Shown here: positions 22,601 through 32,800 of the stretch, piece by piece | Position numbering within the stretch: position 1 is the first letter of the stretch | How the letters are laid out: the number at the start of each line of letters is the position of its first letter | DNA from: Norana najaformis | Taxonomy: Eukaryota; Annelida; Clitellata; Crassiclitellata; Hormogastridae | Assembly: GCA_964023275.1 (NCBI GenBank) | Contig: OZ029913.1 | Span: 44,886,476 to 44,950,475 of the forward strand | DNA: 64,000 nucleotides | Reading direction: 5' to 3' | Program-made: the position numbers and the translations under genes | The notes under the pieces: generated by a model | Databases searched by the model: none | Told to the model about the DNA's origin: nothing | What the model saw: only the letters and a program-made list of their open reading frames with translations

Positions 22601-25600
22601 AAGAACTGTGACCTGTGTCTCAAGTTGTAACGTGTTCCTAGTCTGTTAAGTCTGCCTGCATATAATTGGTCTCAAGGGGTCATTTAACTGGCCTCAAACG
22701 GGTCAATTTACATCAGAAAAGACAACTCAATACAATGTAATTTGATAATGTCTTACTCACAAAGTTCAGAAGTGCACATTGAAGCCAGGGAATAAGAGAC
22801 ATTCAGAACCATAAACAGACTCTAAGAGTTTCAGTTTAGAGCATAAGATAGTCTTGATAAGAGAGATGCTAACATGAGGAGGTAGTTCCAGATGGAGGGA
22901 CCAGTAACTGTAAATGAATGCTGCCCAAAGACAAGACATGTACCAGGAATTACATGCTTTCCAGAAGATGCTGACTGAAGAGAGGATCGGCCTGTAATGG
23001 AACCACAGGGTGTAACCACTGATGATAAGTAGGATGGCAAATGATTTGCATGAGCCTTGTACACAAGGATTGCCGGACTGAAGCAAATACACTCAGATAC
23101 AGGAAGCCAGTGTAGAGAATGAAAAGCAGATGTCATATGGTCTCGAAATGGTCTCGGTAAGAGAGTCCAAGACACATTGGTGCTGCATAGTGCACAGCTC
23201 AACTTGCGTAAGCAGTATGCAGGCAGGGAGACCACAGGTAACAGTCCATTTGTCACGAAGCCTCGTCAACCAAACTCATACTCAGGCAGTCTCTGCATTG
23301 ATATCTTCAAGCAGAAGTGCAGTTGTCCCCTTACCATTAGAAGAATATCAGGTGGCCAAATGATTTATGTATATTAAACTGTATGTGAATAAATATAAAA
23401 CAAAATAATGAATAAAAAAATTAGCTAAACAGTCTAAACTAGAAAGTTTTAAAATTCACAGAACAGTGGAGTCTCATAATTACAAATATAATTATATTTT
23501 AGAATTATAAATAGGCATAAACTTTTGCACCATTAGCATAACAATTTATTAGTTAATAATGCACAGTCAATATCAACAAGTTACAATAATTATTAATATA
23601 TGTCACATAAATACTGTGGTTCATTGAATTTAACATTACAATTATAATTTGCAGTGTATTAGTAAGTCATACTTATAATAAGAAGCATTAGTAAAATATG
23701 AATTGTTATTATTATTAATAATGAATAATATTAGAATTCATATTTAATAGCATAATGCTAATTCATGCTGTCTGTCTATATTTATATGATTATGGTGTTG
23801 AATTAGATATTACTACAATGAAATGATTTACACTGACAGCACGTTTAAAACTGCGCTACAAAAGTTCACCAACTTGAGTTCACGCTACAAAAGTTCACCA
23901 CCTTGAGTTCAAACATCCTTCGAAACACCTGCACATGACCACATCCATGTAAACAAATGTAGCCTCTGACTGCTTTCCATTGGGTAAAGCTGAAATTTTG
24001 AGAATTCATTGAAAATTCCTGGATTGATTCTAGAAGATGGGAACAGGCGTATCAGACTAATTATGTTGATAGCTATCATCAGGTAAATTTCATGCCATTT
24101 GGGTAAAGTCAGTAAATCCTCCATCCTACCTGAATTTCATACTATAAGCAAAGTTATTTCGCATGACTGTCTGACTACAGACCAATCTGACATTCCTGAA
24201 CTGTAATATCTTTAACCTGTAGAGTCCAGTTTAATTTTACGTCATGACGTTAAAAGTCTGAATTATTTTACGCTTTTGCGAAAAAACATCATCATCTTGT
24301 ACTTTTTATAACTCTGCCAATAATTAAGCTAGAATCACACCTCTTGCATCAAAATGTTCACAAATGTGTCCTCTTTTATTTGTATAAATCGATTTTATGA
24401 ACAAGTTCTGGGAATTCCTGCTCTTATCCTGAAACTACAGGCACTTGCAGTTTTTATTTAAGTTTTATTTAAGTGAAAAAACTGTGATGAAGTTTTTTTT
24501 AAATTTGAAAATAATGACAGTAAATTTTTTTTAATCGGATAACAAATTACCCCAAAAATAAAAAAAAATCCATACATCCTCGCAACCTCCAGTTTTGCAT
24601 TTTAATGATAACCCCACAACTTTCTGGTTTCTCAAAATTTGGCTCTGCCTCACTTGGAGTTATTTGTGGAGGGGAGACTGTTTCACAAGGAATATAGGGA
24701 GTCCAGTTATTCAACTGTTGGTGGGGAATGTAATAAAGTCAGCTTTTTTCTGTTGCCTATAGGGTTTCCAAAGTGTGATAACTGATTATGGATGCAAAGC
24801 TATATTACGTACATAATTTATACATACTTACACTGGCTTTCTGTGAGTCAGCGCATCCACTATAAGGTCATCGTCTTTGTTTGGAAATCCTTGTTGGGTA
24901 TTCCCCCTTCTTACTTGAGCGAGCTTTGCCTACCTGTCCGGTTCAATTTGGGGCGTGCTTCTCTTCGCTCCGCTGCTAGCGGTAATCTACTAGTGCCTCG
25001 CACTCGCACCTCGACCATGCAGCGTCGTGCTTTCTCTGTTGCTGGCCCAACCCTCTGGAATGGACTTCCTGTTACTCTACGTCTTCTGCCCCGGGATTTT
25101 ACTTCTATCTTCTATTCTTCTCTTAAGACTGTTCTCTTTCGCCGAGGTTGGTTTGGGAGCACTTCTGAGTAGTTTTCTTGAAGGGGCGCTATATAAGTGT
25201 TCTGTATAAATAAAATAAAAATAAATATAACATATACTATGTTGCATATACATAAATAAACATTATAATATCTCTGTATTTATATATAACATAAGACAAT
25301 GGTAGGCATACAAAGGCATAACCAGTAACAGCTCAAATAAGACTAGGTACACAGGCTAACTAGGCTCTTAGCTGGCCTTTCTTTGCCCATCCGACCAGCC
25401 CTCCACAAAATTGTTACACCACTGGGTATACTGTAAAGACTACTAACTCCCTATATTAGCAGAAGATCCAGTTGCCTACACTCACCTGTATTTATTTATC
25501 GAATTGTCTACACGCAGAAGTAAATAATAGGGATCTAACTCTGACATCAATTTAGCTTCCCAACATTTCAAACAATACCAGGCCTAGCTAAGTCAGTTCA

Positions 25601-26781
25601 ATTTTCTGAAGTTCAGTCCCAGTGGTAAATAATCCACTGAAGTTCAGGTAAAAAAACATAAAGAGGTAAGTTAACAGCTGAGGAATAGTTCCTGAGAATT
25701 GGATCAAGCGAAAACTGAAAAAGCTCATTTGCCTGCGTCTTCTGGTGATACCAGATCAACGGGTTTCCATTGCATGTATGTATATATAACATATATACAT
25801 ATGTACAATTCATATACATGCATAATTTTTAAATGGGCATACATATATATTGAATAAATTGTCATATAGTATATACATAAAATCTTAACACCAAGAAATA
25901 CGCAGAGTTCGAACTTGACATCCAGCCAGACATAGCCATTTGAACTGACCTAACCTTAGGGTAATATGTCAATCAATACTTCCAGGTAAGGCCTTGGGGG
26001 GCTGACTTTGTTTGCTACTGCCAATAAACTTTTTTGAGGTACAAATACTTTGAATTTAATCTGTCGATCTTACCGACCACCAGTTTAAACGGCTTGGTCA
26101 GATTATTTTTAGTAAAGTAAATTCATAATGGTCTAGTTTGTCAGTCGATGTCAGCAAGTTGAGGGGTCATTACCATGGCAGGCTAACGACTTCTCAGCCA
26201 CTGACTATGGTCCAAGTTGCTGCCAGCCTGCAGGTTTTCAATTGTCGATTTGTTGCACAAACTGACTCCACCCCTTCAGAAAGTGCATAATTTTCGAAAA
26301 ATTCCATTGCTTTAGGACTGTAAGTTTCCTAATTAATATTCATGATAGAGCAGCCGAGAAACATAGACTTATTTATGAGGCATAACCACCGAAATCGCAA
26401 GGACGCACAGAGGAGTTTACCTTAAGAATGTCCTTTTTTTCAAAATTCATTTTGTCTCAAAGTGATTCAACACTGCAAATTTTACAATGTTTTAACATAT
26501 TTTCTGACCGCACACCAAAAGAAATCATCTTATGAAACTTATTAATATTCGAACAAATGCTTTAAAACAATCCGGTATTTTAACTTATCAACCGCTGAAA
26601 CCCGGCATTGGACTTTAGTGGTGTACTGAGAAGTGTCTTTGAATGGTTCTTACTTGTTCGAAATCAGATTACAGGGCATGAGTTCCGTAAAAGCACAAAG
26701 GTAATTATTACTTCTGCAGCATCCATTTTGTATGACACACATGTATTATAACGTAACTGTAAACTCGAGATTTTTACAGAG

Positions 26782-26818
<37 letters not shown>

Positions 26819-27209
26819 ATTGACAACCAAAATAATTACCAAATACAATCATAGTCTGTCACTTTTACAGCGCCCAACAAAAGCGAAATCGCGCGAACCA
26901 GCTTGTTCACTGGGGCTCAATCAAAACAAAATCGACGGGCAGGAAGGGTTCGATTCCAGGTTAAGATCCAGGAGTCAGGCAGACAGCCAATCAGACAGCT
27001 ACGATAAACGATTTTTGGAATTGGAGCGAAGACTTAATGGGGAGAGAAATAATCAGGATAGCATTTTTGGAAAAAGAGTGTTTTCTATACACAAAATGCA
27101 CAAAAATTAATGCTAAGACTGAATTATGTAATTTGTAAATTTCGTATTGGAAACAAGTAAACAGTATTTTCATAAAATATTTACCTTCTACTTTCCCTAA
27201 CGTCGCCAT
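13645..27209 (-). CDS. Double-stranded RNA-binding protein with four dsRBDs and an RGG/GSY-rich tail (ILF3/STRBP-like, no DZF)
   Basis: Coding exons on the minus strand: 27185-27209, 17923-18221, 16970-17447 and 13645-15611. They sum to 2769 nt (922 residues plus stop) with AG/GT borders and matching phases. dsRBDs lie at about residues 71-133 (NPCMLLNEK to SKKRAKLAAAEIAVQTL), 196-261 (HPVLILNELRP to SKKMAKAKAAEMAL), 299-363 (NPIQMLNELF to TKKMAKTNCAMEAV) and 390-461 (a more divergent TEKAAKNLVADKVL). The first three have the PV-x-LNEL / KK-AK-AA pattern of ILF3-type domains. A basic KERKKRLK (about 53-60) may be a nuclear signal. RGG clusters start near residue 485; the last 250 residues are rich in S, G, Y, N and W. 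Role inferred: binding structured RNA in the nucleus or RNP granules. No DZF or deaminase domain is visible. The first exon is the least certain: it rests on ATGGCGACG in a clean context, a G/GTAAAT donor and the exact phase needed. Confidence 0.88.
16015..16745 (-). mobile_element. CR1/L2-type LINE 3' fragment
   Basis: The sequence from GAAGTGCACAACGAAGCC (about 16200) to CACAGAGCTTATACAAATGG (about 16665) matches, base for base over long stretches, the LINE fragment at 22755-23255 on the same strand, whose frame encodes a reverse transcriptase C-terminus with HSLHWLPV and GPSIWN. Here the frame is more broken. Same family, inserted in intron 3 of the dsRBD gene in sense orientation. Confidence 0.7.
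16738..16885. repeat. Degenerate tandem repeat
   Basis: Alternating variants of AAAATGCCAATTTCTCC and AAAGTGCATATTT, four to five rounds. Confidence 0.5.
17535..17765 (-). repeat. SINE, GTAAGGTAA-tail family
   Basis: Begins on the plus strand with TTATGGTAAGGTAAGTTAC and TCATTTATTATATG, the reverse of the 3' tail seen at 9.5 kb. The tRNA-like head is poorly preserved. Lies in intron 2 of the dsRBD gene (17448-17922). Confidence 0.45.
18335..18905 (-). mobile_element. LINE 3' fragment with AATTC-type tail
   Basis: The minus-strand frame 18614-18880 ends in FIKCFGPKLWNTLPSDLIQ and FKARLKRHLLF, a non-LTR reverse transcriptase ORF C-terminus. It is followed by a 3' UTR with GGGACATTTGTCCCTTCTGG and ends at 18340-18360 in AATTCAATTCAATTC repeats. 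It is truncated at 5'. A related 3' UTR is at 52.9-53.1 kb. Confidence 0.75.
19186..20549 (+). mobile_element. Non-autonomous DNA transposon copy A (TA-flanked, TIR-bearing)
   Basis: Left terminus CCGTATAAACTCGACTATAA and right terminus, reversed, CCTTATATACCCGACTATAA form inverted repeats; TA flanks both sides (19184-19185 and 20550-20551). It is nearly identical along its whole length to copy B at 31518-32932, with scattered single-base differences and about 57 bases missing near the left end. Internal frames (such as 19289-19633) have no transposase signature. The TA duplication suggests a Tc1/mariner/pogo-like mechanism; this is inference. Confidence 0.85.
20550..21187. other. Unassigned intronic sequence with a short ATGT microsatellite
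   Basis: Starts with ATGTATGTATGTATG near 20559. A 67-residue frame at 20645-20848 shows no family features. Confidence 0.4.
21188..21672. repeat. Inverted-repeat (MITE-like) element with about 60-base arms
   Basis: The left arm begins near 21190 with GAGCGCTGCACC and continues through AGCAGTACTGATAC and ACAAGAAATTAGTAAGTA. The right arm (about 21612-21672) is its reverse complement with few mismatches. The spacer is about 365 bases. No clear target duplication and no coding capacity. Confidence 0.65.
21905..22142 (+). repeat. Dispersed repeat, left arm of a wide inverted pair
   Basis: GAAGATTTACTGACTGTGTC through ATGGCATGAAATTTTACCTG to GTGGTGAACTTTTGTAGCGC is matched in reverse complement at 23853-24125. 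A third partial copy is at 62640-62715. It might be two oppositely oriented copies of one repeat or long terminal inverted repeats of a 2.2-kb unit. Confidence 0.65.
22755..23260 (-). mobile_element. CR1/L2-type LINE 3' fragment
   Basis: The minus-strand frame 22831-23256 (141 codons) reads FHSLHWLPVSECICFSPAIL, VYKAHANHLPSYLSSVV, LQSASSGKHVIPGT and TVTGPSIWN, the C-terminal region of a CR1/L2-type reverse transcriptase ORF. It is 5' truncated and ends near 22755. Same family as 16015-16745. It lies between the arms of the inverted repeat at 21.9 and 23.9 kb. Confidence 0.8.
23853..24125 (-). repeat. Dispersed repeat, right arm of a wide inverted pair
   Basis: Reverse-complement relative of 21905-22142. 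Contains the internal duplication GCTACAAAAGTTCACCA at about 23856 and 23884, a local tandem step absent from the left arm. Confidence 0.65.
24785..25235 (+). mobile_element. CR1/L2-type LINE 3' end, little decayed
   Basis: Open frame 24792-25172 reads LHWLSVSQRIHYKVIVFVWK, SYLSELCLPVRFNLGRASLR, VPRTRTSTMQRRAFSVAGPT and LWNGLPVTLRLLPRDF without a break. It is followed by the L2-style tail GGGGCGCTATATAAGTGTTC and an AATAAA-rich end. 5' truncated. The intact frame suggests a fairly recent insertion. Confidence 0.85.
25235..26770. other. Intronic sequence, nothing definite
   Basis: AT-rich with ATATAT and TACATA runs near 25.78-25.88 kb. No conserved frame or repeat boundary recognised. Confidence 0.45.
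26785..26812. repeat. GA microsatellite
   Basis: Uninterrupted AG/GA dinucleotide run. Confidence 0.9.
26860..27000 (-). mobile_element. LINE/SINE 3' tail, GGGCGCTGTA family
   Basis: Minus-strand copy of the tail shared with 27645-27770, 27845-28625, 28715-28860 and 63620-63775. It keeps ACAGCGCCCAACAAAAGCG, CAATCAAAACAAAATCGA and GGGTTCGATTCCAGG. 5' truncated. Confidence 0.75.
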
Positions 27210-27645
27210 TTTGTACAAATGAAAAATACATTAAATGACCACAGATGATATTTTCGGTGTCGCCACTAAATAATCATTTATTATTTAGCGCTACGATACA
27301 GAATTAACTTGAACAGTAATGGCTAAATGAGAGAAACCATCCGTCGTGGTCCGTAAAAACAAAACACCTGGTAAGATAAATCACTCGTTGACTGTTAGAT
27401 TTTTTATTTTTATGATGCTGTGATATAGCGAACATTTACATCGTCGTTTTCCCACTCTTATCCAGACTTGAGACCGGCACCACCCGAGAAAAGCAGTGGA
27501 GGTTTCACAGTTGTTAAATTCCGTATGAGCGATGAATACATTGTCACTGGTGAGATCGTGGCTATAGGTCATAGAATATGTCACGTCACGAACTTGATTG
27601 GTTAGTTTATGTCAGTTATAAGCCCGTTAATAGGTCAGTCTAAGT
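27210..27645 (-). promoter_or_regulatory. Presumed promoter and 5' UTR of the dsRBD gene
   Basis: Sequence directly upstream of the ATG at 27207-27209 on the minus strand, up to the first LINE tail at 27645. No TATA box at a useful place was seen. Placement depends on the first-exon call. Confidence 0.3.
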
Positions 27646-27770
27646 TTACTTTTGGATCTTGACCTGGAACCGGACCCTCTTGCCTATTGATTTTGTTTTG
27701 ACTGAGCGCTTGTGAATAAGCTGGTCGACGCTGCGCGGCTTTCGTTGGGCGCTGTAGAAATCTCGGAATT
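27645..27770 (+). mobile_element. LINE/SINE 3' tail, GGGCGCTGTA family
   Basis: Reads GGATCTTGACCTGGAACCGG, TTGATTTTGTTTTGACTGAG, CTTGTGAATAAGCTGG and CGTTGGGCGCTGTAGAAAT. It faces the minus-strand copy starting at 27845, tail to tail with about 75 bases between. Confidence 0.75.
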
Positions 27771-27844
27771 ACTATTACAATACAGAGCGAAGATTTTAAG
27801 ATAGAAGTAAGCATTGAGGTTATTGCGACAATATATTTTGAATC

Positions 27845-28625
27845 GTAATTTCTACAGCGCCCAACGAAAACTAAATCACGAGAACTAGTTTATTCACAGG
27901 CGCTCAATCAAGACAAAATCGATAAACAAAAGGGTTCGGTTCCAGGTCAAGATCCAGCAGTCAGCCAGTCAGACAGTCGGACGGCTACGGCGGATGGTGT
28001 TTGAAATTGAAGTGAGAAGAGCGATAAGGGGAAGAGGAAGAATCGGGATAAGATTTTTTAGAAAAGTAGTCTTCAGTTCTGAGTTAAATCCCAGCTCAGA
28101 AATTGCAAGAGGTGAAGTGTTGGCGAGTTCGTATGATGTATCAGATACTTGTCGTAATTCTGGCGGGAGTTTATTCCAGAGGGGTGGGGCAGCTATGGCT
28201 ATGCAGCGACTTCCAAATTTTAAGGATGAGGCGACTGGAGGGCCAAAAGCATTAGGATAGACGAGGAGCGGGTTGAACGGAATGCTTGAGTTGTAAATAA
28301 CCGACAAAGAAAGTAGGTTTGGGAAGATTTAATTAAACGAGTTATAGGTAAGGGATAAGATTGTACTACATTCGTTCTGGTATTTAAGCCAGTGAAGTGA
28401 TTTGAGAACAGGAGTTATGTGATGGTGTTTTGGAGATTTGATGATAGCACGAGCGAGAGCATTCTGGATTCCTTGAAGGCGGTTTATTTGAGTGTTATCT
28501 ACGCTGAGGAAAAGTGAATTGCAGTAGTCAAGTTTTGAATGGAAAATGGATGTGGCAATGGAATATGCAGTTTTGAAATCAAGCAGATGGCGGAATCTGC
28601 GGACGTCACGGATATGCATAAAGCA
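27845..28625 (-). mobile_element. LINE 3' end with reverse-transcriptase remnants, GGGCGCTGTA tail
   Basis: Frame 28329-28619 reads TSIFHSKLDYCNSLFLSVDN, RLQGIQNALARAIIKSPKHH and ITPVLKSLHWL; frame 27969-28307 continues with a PPLWNKLPPELRQ-type end. This is a CR1/L2-like reverse transcriptase C-terminus with a frame change between the parts. The 3' UTR runs to the TTGGGCGCTGTAGAAATTAC tail at about 27845. It is the longest copy of its family here. Confidence 0.8.
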
Positions 28626-28714
28626 AGAGCGGGAAAGATGGGTGATATGATTAGAATCGATCGAATATTACACTTAAATCAAAGATATTAGAGTCTTAGA
28701 CTCTAAGATCTTTG

Positions 28715-28860
28715 GTATAACTGTCTGCCAGCCTGACTCTTTGATCTTGACCTGGAACCGAACCCTTTTGCCTATCGATTTTGTTTTGAATAAGCCTGTG
28801 AATAAGCTGGTTCCCGCGATTTAGCTTTCGTTGGGCGCTGTAGAATTCTCGAGATTAAAA
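28715..28860 (+). mobile_element. LINE/SINE 3' tail, GGGCGCTGTA family
   Basis: Reads TTGATCTTGACCTGGAACCG, TATCGATTTTGTTTTGAATA and TTCGTTGGGCGCTGTAGAAT. With the minus-strand copy it brackets 27.85-28.86 kb like terminal repeats, but as oppositely oriented LINE tails. Confidence 0.75.
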
Positions 28861-29852
28861 TTAGGGCCTATAGATACCCCGTAATTATTTTATTAAATCC
28901 CGATGTCGAAACAACAACACCCACCGTCTGCATCTGCCAAACACAAGCAGCAAATTTGTAATAGGTGCCCAATGATATATATAGTATTTCTTTCTTAGAA
29001 CAAAAATGTGCCCAGTTGGTTTCATAGGCTTCCTATGTGTCAGCGCATTGAATGTAGGATATGTGGGTTGGACCACGGCCTTCTATTTAGATGGCCTTGG
29101 TTGGACATTATCAGATGTGTCGTACCGCAGCTACATAAACTTACGACGCAAAACACTTGCATATTTTCGCTGCTTAAATTACTCGAAAGCTTTAATATTG
29201 TATATTGTAAATTTCTTATTATTTCTTCTTTTTCAAATGAAATGCCAGATGCGACTGATCACCGCTAGTCCACATGTCTGGTGTACTGCAGCGCGAAGAC
29301 ATTAGCTGTGCCTTACGCATATTTTCGCAGACGCGTATTTGAAAGCCATTCGAATCAGCAGCCATAAATTTAGCTCCATTTAACTTTCTTCAGGTTTTAA
29401 GAACTGACAGAAAGATAATGGTGAATCCTTTTAACCCGAATTTGTCCAGTTAATCTGAGAACACCACATTGCGTCTGTCGAGCATGTTGGCTTCCATAGA
29501 AACGCGATTACTTTGTAGCGCACAGGTGTCGCCACACTTCAATTTTCAAACCGAATATACGATTAATTTGCATGAGTCTCCATTCCTCAGTATATAGAGT
29601 CCTTGGTGTGATGGAGAGTCCGATAAAATTAACCACTTGAAAAAATGTAGGGCAACTGAGGTTTGCGTGGCCTGTGAGTTTGCCAACGAAAACGTCAGTT
29701 TTCTCTTGTGTCATTATAAAATATTGCGATTAGTACTAATTATTGTGCGTCAACTGCGTACGAGGACTTTACTGGTGGTAATTGCGCTGATTGGTGATCT
29801 TGCGTGATCGATTATAGCAATTCAAGTGATCTCGACACTTTATCGAAAAAAT
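28860..29852. other. Upstream region of the HRG1-like gene
   Basis: A hydrophobic 99-codon frame at 29006-29305 shows no family match and is not called. Promoter and 5' UTR of the heme transporter should lie in the last few hundred bases; no clear core element. Confidence 0.4.
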
Positions 29853-32800
29853 ATGCCCGGCACTCCGACTTCGACGATTAACATAAATTGTCGGATCACA
29901 TTCGCCGTTATTGGAATGGTCGTTGGTTCGTCGATTTTCGGAAGTTTTGGATTCTATTTCAGAAACTGGCACTGCGCGGTATGGGGGCTGGCGTCAGGTA
30001 TGCGGATGAACGTGGTACTTGTTTTAGGCTTTTAAATGACAATTTGCATCAAATTGTAATGTAATAATATGCATTTAATGCGACTGTAGTATTGTACTTT
30101 CTTGTGATGTAAATTTCCCAATTTTATCAGTAATGTAGCGGTAACATCATAATATTTACTTGTAGGGTTTACAAGGCTATTTTTGTGTTAATATTGACAG
30201 TCAAGTTATATTGTAGTTTTGTATTTCTGTTAAGTTTACTATTATAACCTAATATTTACAGTGGTTGTGACTTGTATCCCACTGTATTATAGCAAGGTAT
30301 TTACAGGTAATTGGTGATATTTACATGTAATCAATTATTTAATTATAACATGATATATTGTTATGATTTACAGCATAACTATTCAACAAGTTTATTTTGT
30401 GTTATAAAATTTCAACAAGTTTATTTCGTGCTATAAAATTTCAACAAGTTTATTTCATGCTATAAAATTTCAACAAGTTTAGTTCATGCCATAAAATTTC
30501 AACAAGTTTATTTCATACTATAAAATTTTGTCTACCGGCGACAGCAGTATTATTCAAGTCTTCAGATAGCTTGTAGGTAAAATGGAGGTGTCTAAGGTAA
30601 TCAAATTCAGTTCATTATCTTAGCATCGAAGGTTTCAGAATTGTGCAGTACAATACAATACAATGCAAGACAAAGTAGTACAAATTGTATGCTACAATAA
30701 AATAAATAATTATGATACAGTTCAATATCTATCTAAGATTCTTGAACAGGTAGTTATGAATCTTATGATAACTCACTTATACGAGTCCGGATTTACTTAC
30801 CACTGGAAAGAACTGCAAGTTTTTGTTGAGAATCTTTTTTATAAAGAAATTTATATACGTAAATATTTTAACAAGTAAGTTTAATAATTCAGTCAGTTTG
30901 GGCTAATGGTGGAAAATGGAGACATTAAGGCTTATGTGATTATAATAAAACTATACAATTGGAATTGTAAAAATGAATAGAAAGAATTAAGTCTCTGCAG
31001 CAAAGTTTATAATAATATATTACTATAGTTTTCATAGTATTGTGAATGCTTTATATACTCTGCCGTAGGCATGGGCAAACCTATTGGGGCCCAAATGGTA
31101 CTATTCCCTTGTGGGGCCTCTGTATTTAGAGCCCATCAGATGTTCATGGGCATGCTCGCAGGGCTATTGTAATAAAACTGTAAAATTACTGTAAATTTAT
31201 AATTTATACTAAAGTTAAGTTTCAATACAGCATATATAATAAACTAAGTTTAATGATGTGAATTTGTAAAATTATGAATTTGTGTAAAATTGGCATGCCT
31301 TTCCCCAAACAGCATCATAGTTTGGACATATGTAGCTATATGACAATAATCCCATATAGGTTTTCATATTTCCTATACATGATATGGAAGGATGGTAATA
31401 TTGTTACATGGGCTTCATATAACCAATGTCATATGTCTCACATGTGACGTGCTTATGGGATGCTGGAACATGCAGTCGCTGTAACCCTATTTATAGCTCT
31501 GTACTCTTTAGCATATACCATATAAACTCGACTATAAGTCGAGAAATTTATGTCTATTTCAGGGCTACGAAAAAGGCCTTCGACTTATACTCGAGAGACA
31601 AAATAGACGGAAGATTTTCGGACCGAATATTCAACATTACGAAAATGGTCTTAAAAAATAAACGCTCATTTTATTTTAGTTGTCTTTCTTTTTATATCGT
31701 TTTTCAAGAAAAATCACATTTCAACAAATTACTGACTACATACAGATCAAAACGAAATATTCTTTTCTTATAACAATGTTATTATATACTGGTACTTCTA
31801 CAATATATTTCATGCATCGAAAACGATGTCCTTTATTATCACTTGCTGAGACCTCCGCCAAAAGAAATCAAATATGGATACGCGCAGTAATGTCGAGCAA
31901 GAGTAAGACCTCCAACATAGGTGTAGAGATGTGTGCAAAACGAGGGAGTCGGGCTGTGAGCCTAGCTGATAAACCGTTTGAAAGGGGAAATTCGCTGCAT
32001 GGGGAGTCTCATAAGAAGCAATTGCAGAGATCATATTTCTAAGAGATTAAAGACAATTGATTCTGGCTGAAATGAAATAATTTACTCCATTCTGATATTT
32101 GAATATTGCAAATTATATGCCATTGTAAATGCACTTGGTAATATTTATTTATAGGCCTATAGTGAAATTTGCTTGCAATATGCTGATTGGTCCTCTTGAT
32201 TGATCCCGGCGATTCAATTCGCTTCCTACCAACTCTCCAGAAATTCTGTATATGGCCCATCCATATATTACGTACGCAATGAGGGAGGGGGTGATCGGAT
32301 TTAGGCGATTTTGCGTACGGGTGCGTATGGCGAGGGGGTGGGTCTCGACAAAATGTGTACGTATGCAAAATAAATTTCCACATTAGCCTATTTATAACAC
32401 TGTATTATCCTATAGTCGTCTGATGGAATTTATTACATTATATAAAAGCACAGATCTATAGCAAGATTTGACAGAACCCTGAAAAATTAATGGAATGCAG
32501 GTCAGAAAATTCGCCCTCACATCACTGCCATCGCCATCTGGATGTCATCTTTGACCAGTCAGGCAGTACTAAGGGGTGTAAGCCAACCCGCTAAATTAGT
32601 TCCTTCAGTTACAAAACCATATACGTGTACCTTATGTACATATGGTTTTGTAAATATGGAATGGATACATATATACCCATATTTGTATAGTCGCCCTTTA
32701 TAATTATATTTTTCACAGTCTCTGCATGCTAGCCGAAGAAAGCTCCCTCTGTTAAATATATGATGGGTATGAAAATATAATTTCTTTGCATACGTAATGT

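Larger units (their letters stand above)
18222..27184. other. dsRBD gene intron 1, 9 kb, repeat-filled
   Basis: Joins the 25-nt first coding exon to the second. It hosts LINE ends at 18.3, 22.8, 24.8 and 26.9 kb, DNA element A (19.2 kb), an inverted-repeat element at 21.2 kb and a wider inverted repeat (21.9 and 23.9 kb). Stretches 20.55-21.19 kb and 25.24-26.77 kb show nothing definite. Confidence 0.65.

Noticed and set aside
27845-28860. Reading 27.85-28.86 kb as a DNA transposon with 130-base terminal inverted repeats
   Set aside because: The same 'terminal repeat' occurs alone at 26.9, 27.7 and 63.7 kb and is the 3' tail of the LINE whose reverse-transcriptase frames lie inside, so it is two oppositely oriented tails.
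29006-29305. 99-codon hydrophobic frame upstream of the HRG1-like gene
   Set aside because: No recognisable motif, no splice support and no link in phase to exon 1.
30384-30528. Regular 29-bp repeats resembling a CRISPR array
   Set aside because: Units are directly abutting without unique spacers, and the genome is eukaryotic. It is a minisatellite.
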